From an uncultured Fluviicola sp. (GTDB taxonomy: Bacteria > Bacteroidota > Bacteroidia > Flavobacteriales > Crocinitomicaceae), in NCBI RefSeq assembly GCF_946478805.1, contig NZ_CAMLDC010000014.1:1-64000 (forward strand): a DNA stretch of 64,000 nt, written 5' to 3'. Under the pieces are notes generated by a model. It did no database searches, was not told where the DNA came from, and saw only the letters and a program-made list of their open reading frames with translations. Shown here in pieces: positions 36,106 to 45,782 of this stretch. How positions within the stretch are numbered: the stretch's first letter is position 1; each line of letters begins with the position of its first letter. The translations under genes and the position numbers were made by a program.

Positions 36106-37583
36106 ATCTTAAGCAACAGGCATTTTCGGGGGTAAAATGGACAACTTTATCTGCTTTGGTCAATATCTTAGTTCAATTAGTTCAGCTTGTTATACTGACA
36201 CAGTTACTTAGCCGGCAAGATTTCGGATTGATGGCAATTGTAATGGTTGTTATCGGTTTTTCTCAGCTATTCATTGATATGGGAGTTTCTAACGCAATCA
36301 TTTATAAAAAAGAAATCAGTTATAAAGAGTTGAGTTCCCTCTACTGGTTTAACATCGTTGTAGGGTGTACCTTTTTCCTGCTGTTAGTTTTTTCATCCTG
36401 GTCAATTGCCCGATTTTACGATAATAACAGACTTTCGTCATTGGTGCAATTGGTGGCAATTTCCTTTGTGATCCAACCATGGGGGCAACAGTTCATGATC
36501 TTTCTTCAGAAAGAGTTGAAATTTAAAATCCTGGCCCAGGTTGAAATCATTTCCAAGTTCGTATCTTTTTCCTCGGTAATCATTCTCGCTTATTTGGATT
36601 ATGGAGTGTATTCACTTGCACTGGGAACTCCTGTTTACGCTCTTTGCAGTGCTGTCGGTTATAACATTGTGGGGAGAAGATATTACCAACCGAAGCTTTT
36701 CTTCAGTTTTCAAAAAGTGAAGACCTACCTTAATTTTGGCTTGTTTCAAATGGGAGACAAATTCCTGAACTATTTTGCCTTGCAAATGGACACCATTTTG
36801 ATTGGAAAAATAATGGGAATTGAGATTCTTGGAGTATATAATATTGCAAAGGACCTGACAAGCAAACCTTATATGATAATAAATCCGATCATAACACGGG
36901 TTACCTTTCCGGTGATGTCCAAAATAAATCACGATATTCCTAAACTAAAGCTGATTTTCCTTCAGACCCTAAATTACCTTTCTTACATAAATATTCTAAT
37001 CTACTTGTTGATTATCCTTTTAGCAGAACCAATTGTACTCGTTTTATTCGGTTCCAAATGGGTGGATGCAATCCCTTTAATTCAAATCCTTGCGTTAACA
37101 TACGTTTTCCGGTCTTTCGGAAATCCTTCAGGAAGTCTTTTATTATCACTTGGAGCCGCGAAACAGGCATTTATTTGGAATTTGCTCGTCTTTATCTTAT
37201 ATCCGGTATCCATTTTTAGTGGAAGTTATTGGGGGTTAATCGGAATTGCTATTGGAACTTGCATACTTCAGGTTGTATTGTTTATCCCGAATTGGAAAAT
37301 GAATGTGCAACCATTTATAAATGTCAGTTTTTCAGAATACCTTGCAGTATATGCCAAACCATTCTTATTGCCGTTAATTGCATCCCTTCCGTGTTATCTG
37401 TTATTAATGTTTATGCAACCTACGATTTGGTCCATGCTCATTACAAGTATATTGTTCACCGTATTGTTCCTTTCCCTTGCTTTGAAATTTGAGAAATATT
37501 TGGTTATTGACGCCGTTGAATTTTTGCCTGACAAATTAAAACAGTCTAAGGCTTTGGTTAAATTAAAAAACAAAGGAGATTGA
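36102..37583 (+). CDS. Polysaccharide flippase, MOP/Wzx family
   Basis: This encodes 493 residues with about twelve to fourteen hydrophobic helices and the MOP-family opening LKQQAFSGVKWTTLSALVN, plus QDFGLMAIVMVVIGFSQLFIDMGVSNAIIYK near residue 38-70. Such proteins flip lipid-linked oligosaccharide units across the inner membrane. Context (wecB, glycosyltransferases, a polymerase) supports Wzx. Its ATG overlaps the wecB stop. Confidence 0.92.
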   Translation: MNLKQQAFSGVKWTTLSALVNILVQLVQLVILTQLLSRQDFGLMAIVMVVIGFSQLFIDMGVSNAIIYKKEISYKELSSLYWFNIVVGCTFFLLLVFSSWSIARFYDNNRLSSLVQLVAISFVIQPWGQQFMIFLQKELKFKILAQVEIISKFVSFSSVIILAYLDYGVYSLALGTPVYALCSAVGYNIVGRRYYQPKLFFSFQKVKTYLNFGLFQMGDKFLNYFALQMDTILIGKIMGIEILGVYNIAKDLTSKPYMIINPIITRVTFPVMSKINHDIPKLKLIFLQTLNYLSYINILIYLLIILLAEPIVLVLFGSKWVDAIPLIQILALTYVFRSFGNPSGSLLLSLGAAKQAFIWNLLVFILYPVSIFSGSYWGLIGIAIGTCILQVVLFIPNWKMNVQPFINVSFSEYLAVYAKPFLLPLIASLPCYLLLMFMQPTIWSMLITSILFTVLFLSLALKFEKYLVIDAVEFLPDKLKQSKALVKLKNKGD

Positions 37584-37609
37584 ATCTGATTCATTTCTAA
37601 TATTCACTT

Positions 37610-38857
37610 ATGAAAATAGGTATTGTAACAGTTTGGTTTGAGCGTGGTGCGGGGTATGTTTCTCAACAGTATAAAAAGATTCTGGAACAGGAACACGAGG
37701 TATACATTTATGCTAGAGGTGGAGAACACTTCGCGAAAAATGACAGTCATTGGGATGATGGAAAAATAACATGGGACAATTATTCTTATTTTAGAGTACC
37801 TACTTTTTTAAACCTTAAAAGATTTAAGAAATGGATTTCAGATAATGAAATTGAAATTGTTTTCTTCAATGAACAACACTGGTGGTTGCCTGTATTGCTG
37901 TGTAATGAAATGGGAATCAAGACAGGTTCGTATATTGATTATTATACAAAAGAAACAGTTCCCTTTTTTAAAAGCTATGATTTCCTGATCTGCAATACGA
38001 AAAGGCATTATGAAGCTTTTTCATGGCATCCACAATGTTTTTTTATTCCCTGGGGCACAGATGTCGACATTTTCAAACCCCAGATTACTGTTCCCGATAA
38101 GACACATAAAATTAATTTTTTCCACTCTGCAGGATTCAATCCATACCGTAAAGGAACCGATCTCGCTATTAAAGCATTTGACAGCCTGAATGCACCGGAA
38201 GCAAAGTTGATCATTCATACGCAAGTGGATCTCGGAATTTATTTTCCAGGATTGGATCCGGTCATTGAAAAATTGCTCCGGCGTAATCAGCTTGAAATCC
38301 TCACTAAAACAGTTCCTGCTCCAGGTCTGTATCATTTAGGAAACGTTTATGTATATCCTTCGAGGCTAGATGGGATTGGATTGACAATGTCTGAAGGTTT
38401 GGCTTGCGGACTTCCATTAATTGCATCTGATTGTCCCCCGATGAATGAATTCATTGTTGAAGGAGAAAATGGCAAATTGGTTTCAATTGATTCTTATGAG
38501 ATGAGAAAAGACGGGTATTATTGGCCCGAATGCAATCCATCTGTAGATTCGTTGAAAGAAGCAATGGATTTTTATGTCGAGAATGCAGACAAAATCGAAA
38601 CATATCAGCAGAAAGCCAGAGCCTATGCCCTTGAAAACTTGAACTGGGCTGTAAATGCAGAACCAATCAATCAGTTGTTTCAGTCAGTCGGAATCATAGA
38701 AAACAAAGATCTTGAATTTATTAACCAATTTGAAAACAACCGATTTTTCTATAAAAAGAGAACTTCGTTGAAGTTGGTCTGGTTCGCTTTTCATAAAGCC
38801 AAACCCTTTGCTAAAAAGGTTATTCGATTAACTAAAAAGATCTTTAAAATTAAATAA
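37610..38857 (+). CDS. Glycosyltransferase, GT4-like
   Basis: This encodes 415 residues with two Rossmann-like halves. The second half has HSAGFNPYRKGTDLAIKAF near 165, YVYPSRLDGIGLTMSEGLACGLPLIAS near 248-275 (the E-x7-E nucleotide-sugar motif) and ENGKL. A basic C-terminal tail (KKVIRLTKKIFKIK) may bind membranes. Donor and acceptor are unknown. It stands 26 bp behind the flippase. Confidence 0.9.
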   Translation: MKIGIVTVWFERGAGYVSQQYKKILEQEHEVYIYARGGEHFAKNDSHWDDGKITWDNYSYFRVPTFLNLKRFKKWISDNEIEIVFFNEQHWWLPVLLCNEMGIKTGSYIDYYTKETVPFFKSYDFLICNTKRHYEAFSWHPQCFFIPWGTDVDIFKPQITVPDKTHKINFFHSAGFNPYRKGTDLAIKAFDSLNAPEAKLIIHTQVDLGIYFPGLDPVIEKLLRRNQLEILTKTVPAPGLYHLGNVYVYPSRLDGIGLTMSEGLACGLPLIASDCPPMNEFIVEGENGKLVSIDSYEMRKDGYYWPECNPSVDSLKEAMDFYVENADKIETYQQKARAYALENLNWAVNAEPINQLFQSVGIIENKDLEFINQFENNRFFYKKRTSLKLVWFAFHKAKPFAKKVIRLTKKIFKIK

Positions 38858-38935
38858 CTAGAGATTATACTTTAAATTCACATATGATGCTCAGGGATTA
38901 GGTCATTCAAGCTTAATTCACCTGGTAAAAGAAAA

Positions 38936-40051
38936 ATGGAATACTTAACAAATTTCTTATTTAATGCTACAGGCATATCCTACTTGCTGATATGGCTGAT
39001 GGTCTTTATTTCTATCATTGATAAGAAAAGGACTATTAAGTTCTGGACTGTATCCATGATTCTCTTATTTTCTTTTCTATTCCTAGGCTTGAGAAGCAAT
39101 ACATCCGGAACAGACACCATTAATTATGTAAAGTATTTTAACTCGGATACACCCAATGAAGGATTCGAGGCATTTTACAACGCTTTTACATATCTGTTGC
39201 GCCTAATTACCGGACCGGAAGGATTTGTATTTGCAAATGTATTCGTTCAAATGCTACTGATCGTACTTATCTGCCGGATCATTAAGCTTCAGAATATGGC
39301 TTTGGTGCTGTTGGCTTACGTGAGTTTTTTACCGGGTTTTGATATGCTTACAAATGGTCTTCGGCAAGGATTATCGACATGTATTGTCACACTGATATTT
39401 GTATTGGCTTATCAGCGACAGGTGATTCCTAAAATAACAGCATTCTGCGTGGTCTTTTTACATAAGTCGACTTTAACTTTTGGAATCTTCTACTTTTTAG
39501 CATGGATCAAAAACGAAAAATACCTATTCCGGATAATTAACGTGTTGGCAATTGCTTTTGTCCTATTAATTGCTTCATGGCATGTGATCAATTTTACAGA
39601 AGATTTAGCCGGATTTGCAACAGCAGTATCTATGCCGATGTTCGACGTAGACCAAAGTGTGGGTAATAAATTCAATATCTATCTAATTGCAGAACAGGAA
39701 ATCCTTTTAGGAGCATTTAAATATTACTTCCTACTGATTCTGTTGGGGTTTTTGAGTACTTTCTACATCTATCGGAAACAAATCAAAATGTTGCCCGATA
39801 AGCGCCAAATATTGTTGTTTGCAATGCTGGTATTCCTTCTGGCATTGCCATATGCATTGATCTGGCAAAGTCCGTATTCGTACCGATTTATGTATAGTGC
39901 GTTTTTACCCGGATTAGTGTTCGCCGTAAAAATGGTTGAAATCGGAAATCAAAGAAAACACATGCTGTATCTGCTATTGATTTTACTTGTTTCAGCAGTC
40001 CTTACATATGGAAGTAACACCTATTTAAACTTCACCTATATTTTCGCATAA
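38936..40051 (+). CDS. EpsG-like polysaccharide polymerase (Wzy)
   Basis: This encodes 371 residues with about ten hydrophobic helices and few charged loops. The pattern FLGLRSNTSGTDTINYVKYF near 55-75 and NGLRQGLSTCIV near 140 is typical of EpsG-family proteins, which polymerise repeat units at the outer face of the inner membrane. It is flanked by glycosyltransferases and leaves 1 bp before the next gene. Confidence 0.85.
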   Translation: MEYLTNFLFNATGISYLLIWLMVFISIIDKKRTIKFWTVSMILLFSFLFLGLRSNTSGTDTINYVKYFNSDTPNEGFEAFYNAFTYLLRLITGPEGFVFANVFVQMLLIVLICRIIKLQNMALVLLAYVSFLPGFDMLTNGLRQGLSTCIVTLIFVLAYQRQVIPKITAFCVVFLHKSTLTFGIFYFLAWIKNEKYLFRIINVLAIAFVLLIASWHVINFTEDLAGFATAVSMPMFDVDQSVGNKFNIYLIAEQEILLGAFKYYFLLILLGFLSTFYIYRKQIKMLPDKRQILLFAMLVFLLALPYALIWQSPYSYRFMYSAFLPGLVFAVKMVEIGNQRKHMLYLLLILLVSAVLTYGSNTYLNFTYIFA

Positions 40052-40052
40052 G

Positions 40053-41249
40053 ATGAACAACCTGGTTATTATTCCGTTTCACGATTATAAAGTGTCTCTG
40101 CAGGAAGGCTTCAGAACCCGTGATGCCCATTTGTACGAACATTTTATTAAAAATGAGAACGTTGACAAAGTTGTAATCGTGAACAGGCCTACTTCACTTG
40201 CAGAAGTACTCGTGAAAAGAAAAAAAATCCGTACACTTAAAAACGTTATCTACAGTGATCATTTTTGTTATTTGCAGCAGCTAAATGAAAAAGTTTATAT
40301 CATAGATTTTTTTGTTTTTGATTTTTTATCAGTGATCCGGAAAAGACATGCTTGGTTGCCGTTTATTTATTCCAAAAAGGAGATCGCAGCAAAAACAAAG
40401 AATGCTCTGAATTATTTGGACATCAAGCATTTTGCTGTTTATATGTCCGCTCCATTTTCTGTTGAAACTGCCATGAACCTTGAAGCAGATGTCAAAGTCC
40501 TTGATGCTGTAGACAATTTTGCAAAGTACAAAAACTGGGATTACTTCAACAACACCATCGTTTCTCTTTATGAAACAGCCAAACAACATTTCGACTTCAT
40601 TTTTGTTAATTCTCAAGACACATATAATTATCTGGAGCCACAATGCAGAGCATTCTTAGAACTTGTACCTAATGGTGTTGATTTTGAAAAGTTCCGGGGA
40701 ACTTTCCCCAGACCCTCAGATTTACCTCCGGGTAAAATTGTGGGTTACGCAGGTAAAATGCAACGTATGTTCAATGCTTCGCTTATGATCAGACTTGCTG
40801 CAAAATACCCGGATGTTCAGTTTGTGCTGTTAGGGAAGTTTCTGGATATTGAATGGAAAAAGAAGTATTGGACAAATGGTATGTCACAGATCAAAAACAT
40901 TCACTTTTTAGGTGATAAGCAATACGATTCACTTCCAGCTTACTATAACTCATTTGACATCTGTATTATACCGTATTATATTGAGGAGCAACATGGCGGA
41001 GATCCAATTAAATTCTACGAATATATGGCGTGTAACAAGCCAATCGTATCTACTGACATCGGGAATATCAGAAAATTCAATGATGATCAATCCATCTTTA
41101 TCTGTAACAACGAAGAAGCCTTTGTTGAAAAAACCGGACTACTGATCTCCAGACTTCCCGTAGAGAACATTCACTATCAATTACCTACTGAGATAACTTG
41201 GGAAATAATAGCGGCACGAATGGTAAAACAGGTATTCAAGCTCAATTAA
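40053..41249 (+). CDS. Glycosyltransferase, TuaH-like
   Basis: This encodes 398 residues. LVPNGVDFEKFRG near 205, VGYAGKMQRMFNASLM near 230 and DPIKFYEYMACNKPIVSTD near 315-335 mark a GT-B C-terminal domain of the GT1/GT4 type. The N-terminal half lacks known motifs. Acceptor unknown. It follows the polymerase by 1 bp, so it is in the same operon. Confidence 0.85.
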   Translation: MNNLVIIPFHDYKVSLQEGFRTRDAHLYEHFIKNENVDKVVIVNRPTSLAEVLVKRKKIRTLKNVIYSDHFCYLQQLNEKVYIIDFFVFDFLSVIRKRHAWLPFIYSKKEIAAKTKNALNYLDIKHFAVYMSAPFSVETAMNLEADVKVLDAVDNFAKYKNWDYFNNTIVSLYETAKQHFDFIFVNSQDTYNYLEPQCRAFLELVPNGVDFEKFRGTFPRPSDLPPGKIVGYAGKMQRMFNASLMIRLAAKYPDVQFVLLGKFLDIEWKKKYWTNGMSQIKNIHFLGDKQYDSLPAYYNSFDICIIPYYIEEQHGGDPIKFYEYMACNKPIVSTDIGNIRKFNDDQSIFICNNEEAFVEKTGLLISRLPVENIHYQLPTEITWEIIAARMVKQVFKLN

Positions 41250-41277
41250 TGCGGCATTAAATGCAGTCTAAAAGATT

Positions 41278-42369
41278 ATGAATAAGAAGAAGAAAAATAA
41301 AATAGCTATTATTGGTTCAGCCGGTATCCCAGCAAATTATGGTGGATTCGAGACCTTAGCAGAACAATTGGTAAATTATCTGGGCGAAGATTTCAACTTT
41401 ACGGTTTATTGCAGTACCAAAAACTATAAACAAAGAGAAAAGAACTACAAAAACGCAAAGCTAAAGTATATTTCTCTCAATGCAAACGGCGTCCAAAGTA
41501 TTCCTTATGATATTGTGTCTGTTTTACATGCGGTTTTCTCCCATAAGACAATTCTTATGCTTGGTGTGTCAGGAGCTTTAATATTGCCTTTTTTGAAAAT
41601 CTTTACCCGTCGTAAATACATTGTTCATTTGGATGGTTTGGAATGGAAAAGAGATAAATGGGGAAAAACAGCCAAAAAATTCCTTCGTTTATCTGAATCA
41701 CTTTCTGTTAAATGGGCGGATGAACTAATTGCCGATAACATAGAAATACAACGCTATCTGGAAAAAGAATATGGGAAATCCAGCTGGCTCATCGAGTACG
41801 GAGCAGATCATGTAAATACCTTTTCATACAGCGGCGAAAACGACATCAAATTTCCTGAAGAATATGCGTTCGGTGTATGCCGTATAGAACCGGAAAATAA
41901 TATTCATCTCATACTTGAGGCTTTTTCGCAATTACCAGCTGTTAACCTGGTGATGGTTGGGAACTGGAAAAATAGCAACTACGGGCAAAATTTGCTGGAA
42001 AAGTATAAATCCTGTACCAACATTTACATGGTTGATCCGATTTATGACACCGGTAAATTGAATACTTTAAGAAAGGCTTGCCTGATATATATTCATGGTC
42101 ACAGCGCCGGTGGCACAAATCCTTCCTTGGTAGAAGCCATGTATTTATCCTTGCCGGTCATAGCTTTTGATGTGCATTATAACAGGGCTACAACGGAAAA
42201 CAAAGCCATGTATTTTTCAGATGTATCCGCGTTAAAAAATCTGGTTGAAACCTCTTCAGCTTTCTTTACCCAAAATGGAAAAGACATGAAAGCAATTGCA
42301 GAGAACCGTTATATATGGCAAGTTGTTTCACAAAAATATAAATCTCTATTAGAGAATACCCCAGAATGA
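41278..42369 (+). CDS. Glycosyltransferase with DUF1972 N-terminal domain
   Basis: This encodes 363 residues. IIGSAGIPANYGGFETLAEQ at residues 11-30 is the DUF1972 signature found in rhamnosyltransferases (WchF/Cps2T type). The second half has FGVCRIEPENNIHLILEAF near 195, HGHSAGGTNPSLVEAMYLSLPVIA near 275-298. A role in adding rhamnose or a similar sugar next to the priming sugar is family-based. It is the last gene of the cluster. Confidence 0.88.
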   Translation: MNKKKKNKIAIIGSAGIPANYGGFETLAEQLVNYLGEDFNFTVYCSTKNYKQREKNYKNAKLKYISLNANGVQSIPYDIVSVLHAVFSHKTILMLGVSGALILPFLKIFTRRKYIVHLDGLEWKRDKWGKTAKKFLRLSESLSVKWADELIADNIEIQRYLEKEYGKSSWLIEYGADHVNTFSYSGENDIKFPEEYAFGVCRIEPENNIHLILEAFSQLPAVNLVMVGNWKNSNYGQNLLEKYKSCTNIYMVDPIYDTGKLNTLRKACLIYIHGHSAGGTNPSLVEAMYLSLPVIAFDVHYNRATTENKAMYFSDVSALKNLVETSSAFFTQNGKDMKAIAENRYIWQVVSQKYKSLLENTPE

Positions 42370-42478
42370 TCAAAGAAACAAAACTGATGTAAAACTGTCT
42401 GTGAAAAATGAGATAACCCGGTAAATGATCCGGCACTGTAGCCCTTACATTTGTCGGAAAAATTAAATCCATAAAGTT

Positions 42479-43672
42479 TCATTCCTTCGAAACCACAAAA
42501 TACTTCTCCTTCAATTGATTGTAATCGGTGATAAAATAAACTTTCAGCAAGGCGGTATAATAGTTATACGGTTTATGCTGCAACAATACTTTGTCGCGTT
42601 TGTAGACACTTTTTTCCTCAAACACGCCATTTGCATCCCGTTTATACAACCTCATCAGGGAATCATTCTGCAAGATACTCGAATCTTTCAATTCCAACGG
42701 ATATTGGGTCGGTGGCAACAAAATGGGATTCGAAGTGTGCATGAAATTGGATTCTTTCCGGTATTTCGGCATGCGAAAATCTCCCAGGACTTTAACTAAT
42801 TGACCTTCCACATTATTTGAGATGCCATTATTTAATTTACCAACCTTACTTCCCATCATGCTCAACAAACCTTCTTTCATACTTTCTTTAAAACTGAAGT
42901 TTTCACGATCGAAAAGCATCGTTTGCAGGTTACTCTTCCAAAAGGTGGAATCATTATACGAAACCGGCATTTTCGGGACAATATCTTCCGGATTGTGTAC
43001 TAAAAAACTATAACCGGGATCAGCAAAACGTCTTTGATATTCTTGCGCGAACGTTTTATTTCCGATCATCGGGTTTGCAAAGGCGTAGACTTTAAACGTG
43101 TTTTTCGGATTCAACCGGGATTTTGGCAGGAAATACAAATATGCGCGTGCCATTTGAGCCAAAGCACCCCCCTGTGAATGCCCGATGATGTAAATCGTGA
43201 AAATTCCTTCTTTGTTGAGATTCCGGATCTGTTCCAAAATATCATCTGCGCAATACGACAACCCAAGTATGTATCCGGCATGAATTGCAGCAGATTCATC
43301 TTCCGCACATGTATACAAAAAGGTGGTTTCTCCTTTGAAAATAGTGTCTTTCGCCGGAACCAAGGACGAATACATATTCTCCAACCAACTTGATTTCTGG
43401 TCTGTAGATCCTCTGAAATTCAGTACCGCCTTCGTTTTCGACTGATTTACGTAGACCTGGAACAGGTTATCCATTCCAAATGCCGGAGATGTATAAATTC
43501 GGGTATATTCCTGGGGAATAATGGCATTGTCGGAACCATGCAAATCCAAATAAGTAAAAGAATTGCAGATTTGAATAAAATCCCGGGCCTCTTTTGCATC
43601 AAATCCGGGGGAATGCTGGGCATAAGAATCCATACACAGCAAGGCAAAGAGTATTAACAGCAACTTATTCAT
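42479..43672 (-). CDS. Secreted lipase, class 3 family
   Basis: This encodes 397 residues from the ATG at 43672, which places a clean signal peptide first (LLLILFALLCMDSYAQ); an in-frame ATG at 43702 would add ten polar residues before it. The alpha/beta-hydrolase nucleophile elbow IIGHSQGGALAQMA is near residue 170, and FANPMIGNKTFAQEY near 200 is typical of lipase-3 proteins. Catalytic His is probably in VHNPEDIVP or further on. Exported triglyceride or phospholipid hydrolase; substrate unknown. It is last of a minus-strand run after mazG. Confidence 0.85.
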   Translation of the reverse strand: MNKLLLILFALLCMDSYAQHSPGFDAKEARDFIQICNSFTYLDLHGSDNAIIPQEYTRIYTSPAFGMDNLFQVYVNQSKTKAVLNFRGSTDQKSSWLENMYSSLVPAKDTIFKGETTFLYTCAEDESAAIHAGYILGLSYCADDILEQIRNLNKEGIFTIYIIGHSQGGALAQMARAYLYFLPKSRLNPKNTFKVYAFANPMIGNKTFAQEYQRRFADPGYSFLVHNPEDIVPKMPVSYNDSTFWKSNLQTMLFDRENFSFKESMKEGLLSMMGSKVGKLNNGISNNVEGQLVKVLGDFRMPKYRKESNFMHTSNPILLPPTQYPLELKDSSILQNDSLMRLYKRDANGVFEEKSVYKRDKVLLQHKPYNYYTALLKVYFITDYNQLKEKYFVVSKE

Positions 43673-43736
43673 GGAGAGTTGATTACTTGGTTCTAACCAC
43701 ATAAAGCAAAAATTATTCCGTGGTTACGTGCGGGAT

Positions 43737-44063
43737 TTACTTTAATTTTTCATTGTCCCGATGCCGGGTTGCATCACGGCTGGTTTTCTTCGCTAAGTTC
43801 TTTTTTAAAGCTTCCTCCAAATCAACACCTGTTTGATTTGCCAGGCAGATCACCACAAAAAGCACATCAGCTAATTCATCTCCCAAATCTTTGTCCTTGT
43901 CACTTTCCTTCTCACTTTGTTCACCATATCTACGCGCAATAATCCTGGCAACTTCACCCACTTCTTCCGTGAGCATAGCCATGTTGGTCAATTCATTGAA
44001 ATAACGAACACCAACCTCCTTAATCCATTGATCAACTTTTTTTTGTGCTTCTGAAATTTCCAT
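43737..44063 (-). CDS. MazG-like nucleotide pyrophosphohydrolase
   Basis: This encodes 108 residues with the single-domain MazG pattern: MLTEEVGEVARIIARRYGE near 30-48 and DLGDELADVLFVVICLANQ near 58-77, which carry the metal-binding Glu/Asp. It hydrolyses NTPs or dNTPs, probably damaged ones. Its ATG overlaps the dtd stop by one base (TAATG), so translation is coupled. A second, different MazG-like gene lies at 33949. Confidence 0.9.
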   Translation of the reverse strand: MEISEAQKKVDQWIKEVGVRYFNELTNMAMLTEEVGEVARIIARRYGEQSEKESDKDKDLGDELADVLFVVICLANQTGVDLEEALKKNLAKKTSRDATRHRDNEKLK

Positions 44064-44515
44064 TATTCTTTATTTTTTGAATCGATGATAATTGTAACCG
44101 GTCCATCATTCATTAAGCTCACTTTCATATCCGCACCAAAAATCCCTGTCTGAACCGATCTCCCCAAAGCCGTTTGCGCCTTATCAATGAATGATTCATA
44201 CAACGGAATGGCTTGTTCCGGTCGTGCCGCTGAGATAAAACTAGGTCGATTCCCTTTTTTGGTAGATGCATGAAGTGTAAACTGGCTAACTACCAATAAT
44301 TCCCCTTGAATATCTTGTAAGGAACAATTCATTTTACCCTCCACATCGGAGAAAATGCGCATTTGAAGTGTTTTTTGAATCAACCAATCTATGTCCTCTT
44401 CAGAATCCTGGTGTTCAATTCCTAAAAGAACCAAAAGGCCAACGCCAATTTGGCCAATAATCTGATTATCTACTGTTACACTTGCATGGGAAACCCGTTG
44501 AATGACTAGTCGCAT
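44063..44515 (-). CDS. dtd: D-aminoacyl-tRNA deacylase
   Basis: Dtd removes D-amino acids and misplaced Gly from tRNA. The 150 residues start with MRLVIQRVSHASV, the conserved opening. VVSQFTLHA near 80 and MNDGPVTI near 140 are the two active-site segments. An upstream TTG at 44521 lies inside the -7 box and is rejected. It is part of an rsgA-dtd-mazG series on the minus strand. Confidence 0.96.
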   Translation of the reverse strand: MRLVIQRVSHASVTVDNQIIGQIGVGLLVLLGIEHQDSEEDIDWLIQKTLQMRIFSDVEGKMNCSLQDIQGELLVVSQFTLHASTKKGNRPSFISAARPEQAIPLYESFIDKAQTALGRSVQTGIFGADMKVSLMNDGPVTIIIDSKNKE

Positions 44516-44518
44516 GAT

Positions 44519-44526
44519 CAAATATA
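44519..44526 (-). promoter_or_regulatory. -7 box TATATTTG of dtd
   Basis: On the minus strand TATATTTG ends 3 nt before the dtd ATG, implying a leaderless transcript. Confidence 0.55.
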
Positions 44527-44611
44527 GGGATTGTTTGAAAAATTTGAAATTTCCAAATTAGCTAAATTGGTAAATATCAATATCGGAACATCGGTATATA
44601 CCGATCTTCAA

Positions 44612-45574
44612 CTACTCTAATCCACGTTTGTTCCTGCGATGTACATCATCATCATCGCCAGTCATTAATTGCAAGTATGTAAAGTACCTGCTTTCATAAA
44701 TCTCCCCGCTTTTCAAAGCTTCCTTCACGGCACAGGCCGGTTCATTCAAATGCTGACAATTGTGGAACTTGCATTTTCCGATCAATTCCCGCATTTCCGG
44801 AAAATAATGTGAAATCACTTCTTTGTCCAGGTCCACGATCCCGAATGCCCTGATTCCCGGTGTGTCAATAATAAAACCTCCCGATTGCAGCGGATGCATT
44901 TCTGCAAAAGTGGTGGTATGTTGTCCTTGATGATGTGCAGATGAAATTTCGCCAACCCGTAAGTCCAGATTCGGATCCAGGGCATTCACCAAAGTACTTT
45001 TCCCGGTTCCTGAATGGCCCGCAATCATCACTTGCTGATCCTTGATTTCTTCTCTCAAGAATTCAATATCTTTTTGATTCGTAGCAGAAATAGCATAACA
45101 AGGATAACCGACAGTTTCATACATGAACATAATCGCCTTCAAATCCAACAAACCTTCGTCATCCAGTAAATCAACCTTATTAAAAATTAATGTTGTAGGA
45201 ATTCGAAACGACTCAGCAGCGACTAAAAACCGGTCAATGAATACGAAATGTGTTTCAGGATGCTTCAAAGTTACCATGAGGTAAGCACGGTCGATATTTG
45301 CAGCTAAGATGTGCATTTGCTTACTTAGGTTCGTGCTCTTCCGCACAATGTAATTTTCACGAAGTTCGTAATCAACAATCACCCGTTTTCCCTCCTCGTC
45401 AATTTTAGGATCAAGAATTACAATATCCCCAACCGCAATTGGATTCGTTGTTTTCAGGCCTTGTAACTTCAGCTTCCCACGGACCCTGCACTCCACAACT
45501 TCTCCCGTTGGCATCAAGACCTGATACCATTTACCTGTCGATTTCAATACTCTTCCGTGAAGGTTGTCACTCAT
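44612..45574 (-). CDS. rsgA: Ribosome small-subunit-dependent GTPase A
   Basis: RsgA assists late 30S maturation. The 320 residues show an OB-fold N-terminus, a circularly permuted GTPase domain with TLIFNKVDLL (G4) near 130 before the P-loop GHSGTGKSTLVNAL near 188, DTPG near 235, and a C-terminal zinc site CKFHNCQHLNEPAC near 270. All hallmarks of the family are present. Confidence 0.96.
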   Translation of the reverse strand: MSDNLHGRVLKSTGKWYQVLMPTGEVVECRVRGKLKLQGLKTTNPIAVGDIVILDPKIDEEGKRVIVDYELRENYIVRKSTNLSKQMHILAANIDRAYLMVTLKHPETHFVFIDRFLVAAESFRIPTTLIFNKVDLLDDEGLLDLKAIMFMYETVGYPCYAISATNQKDIEFLREEIKDQQVMIAGHSGTGKSTLVNALDPNLDLRVGEISSAHHQGQHTTTFAEMHPLQSGGFIIDTPGIRAFGIVDLDKEVISHYFPEMRELIGKCKFHNCQHLNEPACAVKEALKSGEIYESRYFTYLQLMTGDDDDVHRRNKRGLE

Positions 45575-45654
45575 GCAGTAAAATTACCGAAAGAGATTGT
45601 AAAATAATCACCGAAAAGCATTTATATCTCTCTTATCAGATACAAATTATCTAT

Positions 45655-45725
45655 TTTGAACCGCGAAGAATGAAAGAACATAAAGTTAACTCCTTCCCTT
45701 TCTTAGCGCCTTTGCTTCTTTGCTC
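45655..45725. repeat. Degenerate gcaaagaa/ttctttgc-type intergenic repeat
   Basis: GAACCGCGAAGAATGAAAG at 45658-45676 and CTTTGCTTCTTTGCTC near 45712 resemble the cgcaaag / ctttgcg strings spread between Bacteroidota genes. A related piece, ACCGCAAAGAGAAG, is at about 16136-16149. Confidence 0.45.
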
Positions 45726-45782
45726 TAAAATTCCAACGTTATTCCATTCCCATTCGTTATCTTCGTAGCCAAAGTTTTTAGT

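Noticed and set aside
42370..42478. Possible tRNA or RNA gene after the polysaccharide cluster
   Set aside because: The ccgg-containing pieces do not form a cloverleaf and no T-loop GGTTCGAATCC-type motif is present.
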